Origin: Noviherbaspirillum malthae
GTDB taxonomy: Bacteria; Pseudomonadota; Gammaproteobacteria; Burkholderiales; Burkholderiaceae_D
Direction: 5' to 3'
Assembly: GCF_015352985.1 (NCBI RefSeq)
Contig: NZ_JACYXF010000039.1
Span: forward strand, 1-55,650
DNA length: 55,650 nucleotides
Below are positions 43,485 through 51,057 of this stretch, piece by piece. Each line of letters begins with the position of its first letter. The first letter of the stretch is position 1. A program made the translations under genes and the position numbers. The notes below the pieces were generated by a model. It ran no database searches and was not told where the DNA came from. It saw only the letters and a list, made by a program, of their open reading frames with translations.

Positions 43485-43529
43485 GTCAAGACCGGTGATG
43501 GACTCGAATGCGTTCTTGCATTCTCGCCC

Positions 43530-44393
43530 TTAAAGCTGCTCGTGCAGCACATCCAGCAAAGCTTGGCGCAGACGCTGCACCGCCTGGCTCTCCGCCTTTG
43601 GCGACTGCTTGATCCACAGGCCGATGCTGGGCAGCGGCGGCAGCGCCAACGCACTGCCCAGATCGACCAAGCCGCGCGGCATCGATACACCGGTTCTCAC
43701 CGTGATGCCCATGCCCGCCTCCGCTGCCGCCCATAACCCGCCCAGGCTCGGGCTGCTCGCCACCATGCGCCACTTGATCCGCGCCGCATCCAGCGCCTGC
43801 AAGGCAGCCTGGGTGAACGCGCAGGGCTGCTCCAGCAACAGCAGCGGCAGCGGCTGTTCCGGCCTCCATGACAGATCCGGCTGTCCGATCCAGACCATGC
43901 CGACATCGGCGATGCGTTCGCTGCCCGGTCCACCGTCGTGCGTGAACAGCAGCGCGATGTCGATTTCGCCGCGCTCGACCTGGGCCGAGAGCACCGCGTT
44001 GCGATCCATGCGGATTTCCACTGCCACATTGCCATGGGAACGGGAAAAGCGCGCCAGCGTGGCCGGCAGCCAGGTATTCTCGAAATCGACCGACATGCCG
44101 AAGCGCACTTCACCGTCCACGGCAATGCCGCGCACCGCGCCGACGGCCTCCTCATTGAGTTCGAGCATCCGTTTCGCATAGTCGTACAGGGTCTTGCCTG
44201 CCGCGGTCAGCGCGAGCGAGCGCCCCTGCCTCTCGAACAGGGCAATATTCAGCTGCTCTTCCAGCTTCTTCATCTGCAGGCTGACCGCCGACTGCGACCT
44301 GCCGATCTTTTCCGCTGCACGGGCAAAGCTGCCGACGTCGATGCCGGCTGCAAATGTTTTCAGCACATCCAGTTCGAGTAATGGCAGGCCCAT
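43530..44393 (-). CDS. LysR-family transcriptional regulator
   Basis: A protein of 287 residues. The winged helix is at about 5-64 (LELDVLKTFAAGIDVGSFAR, AAEKIGRSQSAVSLQMKKLE, LFERQGRSLALTAAG). The effector domain has VRFGMSVDFENTWLPATLAR, the Cys-containing EQPCAFTQAAL and GMGITVRTGVSMPRGL. The overall pattern is close to the small LrhA-like LysR group. It is divergent from the tautomerase gene, with 136 bases between starts, so it probably controls that gene. It is convergent with the MATE gene. Confidence 0.9.
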   Translation of the reverse strand: MGLPLLELDVLKTFAAGIDVGSFARAAEKIGRSQSAVSLQMKKLEEQLNIALFERQGRSLALTAAGKTLYDYAKRMLELNEEAVGAVRGIAVDGEVRFGMSVDFENTWLPATLARFSRSHGNVAVEIRMDRNAVLSAQVERGEIDIALLFTHDGGPGSERIADVGMVWIGQPDLSWRPEQPLPLLLLEQPCAFTQAALQALDAARIKWRMVASSPSLGGLWAAAEAGMGITVRTGVSMPRGLVDLGSALALPPLPSIGLWIKQSPKAESQAVQRLRQALLDVLHEQL

Positions 44394-44529
44394 ATATGAG
44401 TTCGGCTAAAGTGATTCAACAGTTATTTCAATTTTACAAATGTATTTTAGCGCCATATATTGCAGGTGTCGACATGAAACCTAGCCACTGCAGCGCTTGC
44501 TTGAATCAACTTTCAAAAGGAGAACCGCC

Positions 44530-44958
44530 ATGCCGCTCGTCCGTATTTCCCTTGCTCAAGGCAAATCCGCCGCCGTAAAAAACCATATCTCGGAAGCCAT
44601 CCACCACGCACTGGTCAATACCTTCAACGTGCCTGCAGACGACGTTTTTCACGTCATCAGCGAACACCCTGCGGAGGACTTCATCTGCACTCCCGAGTAT
44701 CTCGGCATCCGCCATACCGCCGACGCCGTCTTCATCCAGATCACCTGCAATGAGGGCCGCAGCCTGGAAATGAAACAGACCTTGTACCGGCATATCGCGG
44801 ATGGCATCACAGGGCGCACCGGTATACCTCGATCCGACGTCATCATCAACCTGCTGGAGACGAAAAAGGAAAACTGGTCGTTCGGCAACGGCATTGCACA
44901 GTACGCACTCCCCGGAGCCAACGTACCCGGACAATCACCCGCTCTGGCGCCGCAATAA
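44530..44958 (+). CDS. Tautomerase-superfamily protein
   Basis: A protein of 142 residues from ATG 44530, with AAAAGGAG upstream. After removal of Met the N-terminal residue is Pro (PLVRISLAQGKS), the catalytic base of the 4-oxalocrotonate tautomerase superfamily. The length and the second half (EMKQTLYRHIADGITGRTG, IPRSDVIINLLETKKENWSF) fit the longer Tautomerase_2 group with a beta-alpha-beta repeat. A substrate such as an unsaturated keto acid is likely. It is divergent from the LysR gene and is followed after 36 bases by a 53-aa membrane peptide on the same strand. Confidence 0.85.
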   Translation: MPLVRISLAQGKSAAVKNHISEAIHHALVNTFNVPADDVFHVISEHPAEDFICTPEYLGIRHTADAVFIQITCNEGRSLEMKQTLYRHIADGITGRTGIPRSDVIINLLETKKENWSFGNGIAQYALPGANVPGQSPALAPQ

Positions 44959-44994
44959 GCCGGGCTTCTTAAACACCTGATCTGGAGAATTTTC

Positions 44995-45156
44995 ATGAGC
45001 ACAACCTATTGCGACATCGACTATTACGAAGACATCACGTCTTCATTGTCCTTCAATGAAAAGCGTTCAGTCGCCGCCGCACTCGCCTTCTCCCTGGCTT
45101 TTTCGGGCGGTCTTGCCTGCCTTGCAGTGGAAATGCTTTTGCGTCTGCAGGCATGA
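44995..45156 (+). CDS. Small single-span membrane peptide, unknown function
   Basis: ATG 44995 has GGAG at 6-7 bases and opens 53 codons ending at a TGA at 45154-45156. The product starts MSTTYCDIDYYEDITSSLSF, an acidic N-terminal part, then NEKR, then one hydrophobic helix (about 26-48, VAAALAFSLAFSGGLACLAV) and a short RLQA tail. The charge pattern predicts an inner-membrane peptide with an N-terminal cytoplasmic part. It may be co-transcribed with the tautomerase. It lies 38 bases before the 3' end of the convergent clpP gene. The family is not recognised. Confidence 0.55.
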   Translation: MSTTYCDIDYYEDITSSLSFNEKRSVAAALAFSLAFSGGLACLAVEMLLRLQA

Positions 45157-45194
45157 CGGACTTGTTCGGACACCGGCGCTGCCGGCGAAACGGC

Positions 45195-45815
45195 TCAGTC
45201 CCCGGGACGCGCATGCAGGACGCGGTCGATCAATCCGAAATGCACCGCAGCATCGGCGGACATGTAATTGTCGCGGTCCGAGGCCAGTCGTATGCTTTCC
45301 ATCGCTTGCCCGGTTCGTTCGGAAAGCATGCCGTTCAGCCGTTCGCGGAGATACAGGACTTCCCTGGCCTGTATCTCGATATCCGCGGCGGTGCCCTGCG
45401 AGCCGCCCGAGGGCTGATGAATCATGATGCGTGAATTCGGCAGCGAAAAACGCTTGCCCTTGGCACCGGCGGCGAGCAGATGCGCGCCCATGCTCGCCGC
45501 GAAGCCGGTGCACAAGGTCGAGACATCGGGCCTGATGAACTGCATGGTGTCGTCTATCGCCAGGCCGGCATAGACGGACCCGCCGGGAGAGTTGATATAC
45601 AGGGAGATATCCTTTTCCGGGTTTTCCGATTCAAGGAACAGCAGCTGGGCGATGACGATATTGGCCGCCTGCTCGGTCACCGGCCCGACGAGAAAAATGA
45701 TGCGTTCCTTCAGCAGCCGGGAATAGATGTCGAAGGCACGCTCGCCTCTGCCGGTCTGTTCAATGACAGTCGGAATCAGGCCGATCGATTGTTGGGGAAA
45801 CTGCGGTGATTGCAT
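45195..45815 (-). CDS. ClpP-type serine protease, stand-alone paralogue
   Basis: A ClpP of 206 residues. The catalytic triad is intact: Ser108 (GFAASMGAH), His133 (MIHQPSGG) and Asp182 (SDRDNYMSA), aligned to E. coli Ser111, His136 and Asp185. The handle and oligomer regions (RLLKERIIFLVGPV, ENPEKDISLYINSPGGS) are conserved. There is no clpX, tig or lon next to it, unlike the main clpP locus, so this is probably a second copy. AAAGGA precedes the ATG. It is divergent from an ECF sigma gene, and an ECF41-like promoter motif is found on its own strand 66 bases upstream. Confidence 0.92.
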   Translation of the reverse strand: MQSPQFPQQSIGLIPTVIEQTGRGERAFDIYSRLLKERIIFLVGPVTEQAANIVIAQLLFLESENPEKDISLYINSPGGSVYAGLAIDDTMQFIRPDVSTLCTGFAASMGAHLLAAGAKGKRFSLPNSRIMIHQPSGGSQGTAADIEIQAREVLYLRERLNGMLSERTGQAMESIRLASDRDNYMSADAAVHFGLIDRVLHARPGD

Positions 45816-45880
45816 GAAAAAGTCCTTTGCAGAAATCGAAATGCACGAAGGGGAAACGATTCAAGGTTTCATCAATGCAT

Positions 45881-45907
45881 GACGCTTGTAAGGACGCAGT
45901 CATGACA
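45881..45907 (-). promoter_or_regulatory. ECF41-like promoter motif facing clpP
   Basis: On the minus strand TGTCATG (45907 to 45901) is followed by exactly 16 bases and CGTC (45884 to 45881). It matches the ECF41 consensus TGTCACA-N16-CGTC at five of seven -35 bases and all four -10 bases. It lies 66 bases upstream of the clpP start. Confidence 0.5.
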
Positions 45908-45927
45908 ACAATATTTTTTATCGCCGA

Positions 45928-45954
45928 TGTCACGTTTCCGTTCCCCTGCGCGTC
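45928..45954 (+). promoter_or_regulatory. ECF41-like promoter motif facing the second ECF sigma gene
   Basis: TGTCACG (45928-45934) and CGTC (45951-45954) are separated by exactly 16 bases, differing from TGTCACA-N16-CGTC at one position. The sigma factor start is at 46053, leaving a leader of nearly 100 bases. It lies back to back with the motif facing clpP. Confidence 0.7.
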
Positions 45955-46052
45955 AAGGAGATATCGGAGCAGTTCTGCCTGAGGCAGGGACAGAAGATTT
46001 GCAATATGCTGCTCTGCATGCCGACTCTTTCGACGCATTTCCGGAGCACTCA

Positions 46053-46886
46053 ATGAAAAACAATATGACCGAGACGGACGACCGGAAGCTGCAGGTCTTT
46101 CTGGCATTTCGCCAGCGCCTGCTGGGCCACGCCGGCCGCATACTCCGCGACCGCGCCGAAGCGGAAGACGTAGTACAGGACACCTTCCTGCGCTGGCAGG
46201 ACCAGCATGGTTCAGACCTGCAGACGCCGGAGGCATGGCTGACCACGGTCGCCACGCGTCTTGCCATCGATCGTCTGAGAAAAAGTGAACGTCATGCAAT
46301 CTCGCTGCTGACGCTGGCAGGACCCGACGATAGCGACATACCTGCTGGCGGATCCGGCGCGCAAGGCGATGCTGCCCTGCTGTCCGAACTGACCGACGGC
46401 TTCCGGCTGCTCTTCGGCGTATTGTCGGAAGATGAAAGAAAGATACTGGTGCTGCGGGAAGGATTCGAATTCGACTTCGATGAAATTGCCGCCCTGACCG
46501 GGAAAAGCGTGGCGAACTGCCGTCAGATCGCCAGCCGAGCCAGGCAGCGCCTGGAAAACCAGGGCCGCGGCATTCGCCTGCCGGCGGCGGATGGAAGGGA
46601 GTTGGCCAGACAGTGCGTCCGTGCTTTCCAGGGCGGCGACTGCCGCGCCCTGATGCGGCTCCTGTGCCTGCCGGCGGCAATCGGACCGGGCGCGGACATG
46701 CGTACCTCGCAAGGAGGAACGGCGGCATCCTCTTTCGCCGCGTGCCTGCTGGTGCATATGCTGGCCCGAGCGGCTTGCAGGGCATGGATGGGCAAAGCCA
46801 TCGTGCAAGATAGGTACTTTGCCGGCGAAGCAGATCCCGTCAATCTGCAGCCGCTGGAAGCGCAGGTGCATTGGCAGCCTGCGTGA
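46053..46886 (+). CDS. ECF-type sigma factor, ECF41-like with degenerate C-terminal extension
   Basis: A protein of 277 residues from ATG 46053 (GGAG upstream). Sigma region 2 is LLGHAGRILRDRAEAEDVVQ, DTFLRWQDQ, and region 4 is LSEDERKILVLREGFEFDFD, EIAALTGKSVANCRQIASRA. About 100 residues follow (ELARQCVRAFQGGDCRALMR...), which align with the start of a SnoaL-like domain, but the ECF41 motifs WLPEP, DGGGK and NPDKL are all missing. An earlier in-frame ATG at 45927 overlaps the promoter motif and would be untranscribed. The promoter type and neighbours suggest it regulates itself and clpP. It is convergent with nadE. Confidence 0.85.
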   Translation: MKNNMTETDDRKLQVFLAFRQRLLGHAGRILRDRAEAEDVVQDTFLRWQDQHGSDLQTPEAWLTTVATRLAIDRLRKSERHAISLLTLAGPDDSDIPAGGSGAQGDAALLSELTDGFRLLFGVLSEDERKILVLREGFEFDFDEIAALTGKSVANCRQIASRARQRLENQGRGIRLPAADGRELARQCVRAFQGGDCRALMRLLCLPAAIGPGADMRTSQGGTAASSFAACLLVHMLARAACRAWMGKAIVQDRYFAGEADPVNLQPLEAQVHWQPA

Positions 46887-46902
46887 AGGATGCTCGCGCA
46901 GC

Positions 46903-48963
46903 TTACTCCCCGGCCTGATCCGGAATCCGCTTCAGGTCCTCCATCCATACCGATGCTTCCGAATCGCTCGGCGCGCGCCAGTCGCCCCGCGGCGACAGCG
47001 ATCCGCCGGAACCGACCTTCGGTCCGTTCGGCATGCAGGTGCGCTTGAACTGGCTCAGCTTGAAGAAGCGGTACAGGAAGATGCCGAGATTCTGCTTGAT
47101 GGCGGCAAGGTCATACTCGTTGCGCGCAACATGCGGGCCCTCGGGCCAGTTTCCGGCTTCCTTGTCGCCCCATGCCGACAGCGAGAGAAATGCCACCTTC
47201 GAGGGCGAGAAGCCGAAGCGCAGCGTGTAATACATATTGAAGTCCTGCAGCTCATACGGCCCGATCACGCTCTCGGTCTTCTGCTCCGGACGGTTCTTCG
47301 ATTTTCCCGGCACGAGCTCGGGGCTGATTTCAGTGTCGAGAACATGGTGCAGCACATCCGAACCTGATTCTCCGATCTGGCCAGTCTCGGCCACCCAGCG
47401 CACGAGATGGGAGATCAAGGTCTTTGGCACGCTGGCATTGACGTTGTAATGCGACATCTGGTCGCCCACGCCATAGGTACACCAGCCCAGCGCGAGTTCG
47501 CTCAGGTCGCCGGTGCCGATCACGATGCCGTTATGGAAGTTCGCGATGCGGAACAGGTGGCTGGTGCGTTCGCCGGCTTGCACGTTCTCGAATGTCACGT
47601 CGTAGTCTTCCTGCCCTTCCGCATACGGGTGGCCGATATCCTTGAGCATCTGCAGGCAGCTGGGACGGATGTCGACTTCGCTGGCCGAGCAGCCGACGAC
47701 TTCCATCAGTTCGCGCGCCTGTTTCAATGTACGGTCGCTGGTGGCGAAGCCCGGCATTGTAATGCCGAGAATATTAGTGCGCGGCAGGCCCAGCCTGTCC
47801 ATCGCCTTGGCGCAAACCAGCAGCGCATGGGTGGAATCGAGCCCGCCCGATACGCCGATGACGACTTTCTTGATGCCCGCTGCCGACAGGCGCTGCACCA
47901 GCGCCTGCACCTGGATGTTGTAGACCTCGGAGCAGCGTTCGTCCCGCCGCTTCTGGTCCGCCGGCACATACGGGAAGCGTTCGACGATGCGTTCCAGCGG
48001 CAGTATCCGGTCTAGCGGCAGATCGACCGAGTAAGTCACCGTGCTGAACCTGCTCACCTCGTCGCGGTGCCGGCGCGCCGAATCGCCGAAGGTGGTAGCG
48101 CGCATGCGTTCGCGCGAAAGGCGCTCGAGGTCGACGTCGGCATGGATCAGGTGCGGGTCGTCCGAGAAGCGCTCCGACTCGGCCAGCAGCGCGCCGTTTT
48201 CATAGATCAGCGCCTGTCCGTCCCAGGCCATGTCGGTCGACGATTCACCCTTGCCTGCCGAGCTGTACAGATAGGCGGAGAGGCAGCGCGCCGACTGCTG
48301 CGAAACCAGCTGATGGCGATAGCCCGACTTGCCCACGACGATGTTGGACGCCGACAGATTGATCAGCACCGTTGCGCCCGCCAGCGTGGCGAACGAGGAT
48401 GGCGGGATCGGCACCCAGAGGTCTTCGCAGATCTCGACATGAAAGCGCAACAGGGGAAGATTTGCGGCGGCGAACAATGTCGTCGGGCTGAAAGGAACGT
48501 CCTGCCCGAGCAGCTCGATCCGCTCCGATGTTGCGGAGTCGGCGGCATTGAATTGCCGCGCCTCGTAGAACTCCCCGTAATTCGGGAGATAGCTTTTTGG
48601 CACCACGCCGAGGATGCGGCCGTTGGCAACCACGACCGCGCAATTGAACAGCAGATGATCGACCCGCATCGGCATGCCGACCACCATCGCAAGCGGAAGC
48701 TTTCTGGACTCGTCGACGATGGAAGCCAGCGCTGTGATGCAGGCCTCCAGCAATGCGGACTGGTGAAACAGGTCGTCGCAGGTATAGGCGGACAAGCCCA
48801 GTTCCGGAAACACAACCAGCGCAGCGCCTGCCTCGGCAGCCTTTCGCGCAAGCTCGAGAGTGCGTTCGGCATTGTAGGCGGGGTCAGCGACCTTGCAGAC
48901 GGGAACGCCAACCGCGACGCGGGCGAAGCCATGGGAATAGAGATTGAGGAAACGGTTGCTCAT
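46903..48963 (-). CDS. nadE: Glutamine-dependent NAD(+) synthetase
   Basis: A two-domain protein of 686 residues. Residues 1-300 are a nitrilase-type glutaminase with the triad Glu54 (VFPELGLSAY), Lys123 (PKSYLPNYGEF) and Cys179 (VEICEDLW). Residues 345-686 are the ATP-dependent NAD synthetase with the P-loop SGGLDST at 372-378. The length and domain order match the large bacterial and mycobacterial NadE2 type, in which ammonia is channelled between the sites. It converts nicotinic acid adenine dinucleotide to NAD in the cytoplasm. It is a single gene, convergent with the ECF sigma gene. Confidence 0.95.
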   Translation of the reverse strand: MSNRFLNLYSHGFARVAVGVPVCKVADPAYNAERTLELARKAAEAGAALVVFPELGLSAYTCDDLFHQSALLEACITALASIVDESRKLPLAMVVGMPMRVDHLLFNCAVVVANGRILGVVPKSYLPNYGEFYEARQFNAADSATSERIELLGQDVPFSPTTLFAAANLPLLRFHVEICEDLWVPIPPSSFATLAGATVLINLSASNIVVGKSGYRHQLVSQQSARCLSAYLYSSAGKGESSTDMAWDGQALIYENGALLAESERFSDDPHLIHADVDLERLSRERMRATTFGDSARRHRDEVSRFSTVTYSVDLPLDRILPLERIVERFPYVPADQKRRDERCSEVYNIQVQALVQRLSAAGIKKVVIGVSGGLDSTHALLVCAKAMDRLGLPRTNILGITMPGFATSDRTLKQARELMEVVGCSASEVDIRPSCLQMLKDIGHPYAEGQEDYDVTFENVQAGERTSHLFRIANFHNGIVIGTGDLSELALGWCTYGVGDQMSHYNVNASVPKTLISHLVRWVAETGQIGESGSDVLHHVLDTEISPELVPGKSKNRPEQKTESVIGPYELQDFNMYYTLRFGFSPSKVAFLSLSAWGDKEAGNWPEGPHVARNEYDLAAIKQNLGIFLYRFFKLSQFKRTCMPNGPKVGSGGSLSPRGDWRAPSDSEASVWMEDLKRIPDQAGE

Positions 48964-49413
48964 CTGGTTTTTTCGAATTCGACAATGAGGGAATGGATGT
49001 TTGCGAACAGCGACGATGAATCAAACTATAGCCTTGTGGCGCTGAGACCGGCCTTGAAGTGTCATACGGTTTGAACATTCACTGTTCTTGACTCTTTGGC
49101 ATGTTTCAGTGCGGACAAGTTCACCGTGCATCGTCTTGCAACTTTCGCTACTTTAACATCTGGGACTATTCGCGCCAGATCAATACCGGCCTGAACGAAA
49201 ACGTAGAAAGACAACAGCGATCATACGGCCTCAGGCTTAACTTTCTTGTATTGCGGAAGCATGCAGGCCCGCGCATAATTGCCTGGTGCATGCATGCGGC
49301 AACAATTAGCTTGCACACAATCTTTCTTCGATGAATCTATCACCGCGTACATACAGGCATCCCCGTAATGCCTCCGCATAGCGCGAAAACTATTGCGGCA
49401 CGGCGACTTCAGC
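48964..49413. other. 450-base divergent intergenic region without a recognised gene
   Basis: The gap separates nadE (minus) from the FAN1-type gene (plus). It is more AT-rich than its surroundings and contains several short frames without ribosome-binding sites. An imperfect inverted repeat with GCATGCAGGC and GCCTGGTGCATGC arms lies around 49257-49300. I see no clear promoter, RNA gene or LexA box. Confidence 0.5.
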
Positions 49414-51057
49414 ATGATCAGGACTCTTGACAATCCCCTTTACTATCTCGACAACTTCCATCGCGTGGTGGAATGGATAGGCCGGCATTACCGAGGCTTG
49501 ATGAACGCAAGTGAAAGCGCCTTCATTGCAGCGTTCCACGATCTGCCGCAGCCGTCGCAGGCCCTGCTGGTGCGAATGATCATGCGCAGGGGCGATCTCT
49601 TCCGCCTTTCCAAGTTGCACTACGAAGAGATCGGCTGCACCCGCACAGCGGTGGCACCTCTGATCGAACAGGGATGGGTAGGCGCCGATCCGCCATTGTC
49701 TATCGACGGCCTGTTTGCCCTGCTGACCAAACCCGAGCTGGCCGGCGTATTCAAGCTCGAGGCCAGCGCCCGCAAGGCCGATCAGCTGGAGGCGCTGCGC
49801 GAACTGCATCCCGGCGAGCGTCCGCTCGGGGAATGGTGTCCGCAGTTCGACGACTGCCTGTACCGTCTGCTGATCGGGGAAATGTGCGACCGCTTCCGCT
49901 TGATGTTCTTCGGCAATTTGCGGCAGGACTGGACCGAATTCGTGCTCGCCGATCTCGGCATCTTCAAATATGAACAGGTGCCTCTGACCTCGGCATCGCT
50001 GGCATTTCGCACGCGCGAGGATGTCGATCATTACCTGCAATTGCATCGATGCCGGCAACGCTTTTATGAAGGCGAACCGGTGTTGGACATCCTGCCGGAG
50101 GTGCCGGCGCAACCGTTCGAAAATGCATGGCTTGAAGGACGCCGTGCCAAGCTGCTGTTCGGCATCGGCCAGCAATGCGAAAAGAGCGGCATGCTGGACG
50201 AGGCGCTGGAGATTTATGCCCGATGCACTTATGCCGGCGCGCGTATCCGCGCAATTCGGGTCATGGAGCGCTGCGAGCAATTCGAGGCCGCGCATGCACT
50301 TGCGCTCAAGGCTGCCGAGAACCCGGAAGACGATGCGGAACATCAGCAGCTCGAACGCATTCTTCCACGCCTCAAACGCAAGCTTGGACTGTCGGCGAAA
50401 ATCGTGCGAACGAAGGCCACGCCGGTCGAGAGCATTGCCCTCACTCTTCCGCAGCCGCAGACCGAGATGCATGTCGAGCATGTGGTGCGCACCCACCTGA
50501 GCTCGGATGCGGCGCCGGCCTACTATGTCGAGAACACGCTGATCAATTCCCTGTTCGGACTGCTGTGCTGGCAGGCGATCTTTCATCCCGTGCCGGGCGC
50601 CTTCTTCCATCCGTTTCACAGCGGGCCGTCGGATCTGACGGCACCCGATTTTCACCGCCGCCGCCAACCCCAGTTCGAACAATGCCTGGCGCAGCTCGAC
50701 AGCGGCGAATACCGGCAGACGATACTCGTCAACCTGAATGCCAAGGCTTATATCCAGTCGCCTTTCGTCGCTTGGGGCGCGGTCTCGCCGGCATTGGTGG
50801 AGCAGGCGCTGGACTGCATTCCGCCCGCGCATTTGAAGAAATGGTTCCGGCGCATCCTTGCCGATATCCGCTCCAACCGCAACGGCTTTCCCGACCTGAT
50901 CCAGTTCTGGCCGCAGGACAAGCGCTATCGCATGATCGAGGTGAAAGGCCCGGGCGACCGGCTGCAGGATAACCAGGTGCGCTGGCTGGAATTCTGCGCC
51001 CAGCACGACATGCCGGTCACCGTCTGTTATGTGCAATGGCAGGAGGCCAGCTGTTGA
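49414..51057 (+). CDS. FAN1-type VRR-NUC endonuclease
   Basis: A protein of 547 residues from ATG 49414. The N-terminal half has a SAP-like/helical DNA-binding region (LDNFHRVVEWIGRHYRGLMN, LIEQGWVGADPPLSIDGLF), then a TPR-like segment (IGQQCEKSGMLDEALEIYAR). The C-terminal VRR-NUC domain has GFPDLIQFW with Asp494 and IEVKGPGDRLQDNQ with Glu509 and Lys511, the metal-binding PD-(D/E)xK residues. In Pseudomonas and eukaryotes FAN1 cuts 5' flaps and unhooks DNA interstrand crosslinks. The stop overlaps the start of the helicase gene, so the two proteins are translated together. Confidence 0.9.
   Translation: MIRTLDNPLYYLDNFHRVVEWIGRHYRGLMNASESAFIAAFHDLPQPSQALLVRMIMRRGDLFRLSKLHYEEIGCTRTAVAPLIEQGWVGADPPLSIDGLFALLTKPELAGVFKLEASARKADQLEALRELHPGERPLGEWCPQFDDCLYRLLIGEMCDRFRLMFFGNLRQDWTEFVLADLGIFKYEQVPLTSASLAFRTREDVDHYLQLHRCRQRFYEGEPVLDILPEVPAQPFENAWLEGRRAKLLFGIGQQCEKSGMLDEALEIYARCTYAGARIRAIRVMERCEQFEAAHALALKAAENPEDDAEHQQLERILPRLKRKLGLSAKIVRTKATPVESIALTLPQPQTEMHVEHVVRTHLSSDAAPAYYVENTLINSLFGLLCWQAIFHPVPGAFFHPFHSGPSDLTAPDFHRRRQPQFEQCLAQLDSGEYRQTILVNLNAKAYIQSPFVAWGAVSPALVEQALDCIPPAHLKKWFRRILADIRSNRNGFPDLIQFWPQDKRYRMIEVKGPGDRLQDNQVRWLEFCAQHDMPVTVCYVQWQEASC

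Noticed and set aside
45195..45815. Apparent loss of the catalytic Asp in ClpP (Ala in place of the first Asp of DTERD)
   Set aside because: Counting against E. coli ClpP shows that the catalytic residue Asp185 is the second Asp of that segment, which is kept here as Asp182.
49390..51036. Minus-strand open frame of 548 codons opposite the FAN1-type gene
   Set aside because: The plus strand has recognisable VRR-NUC motifs and a coupled downstream gene; the minus-strand frame is a shadow.
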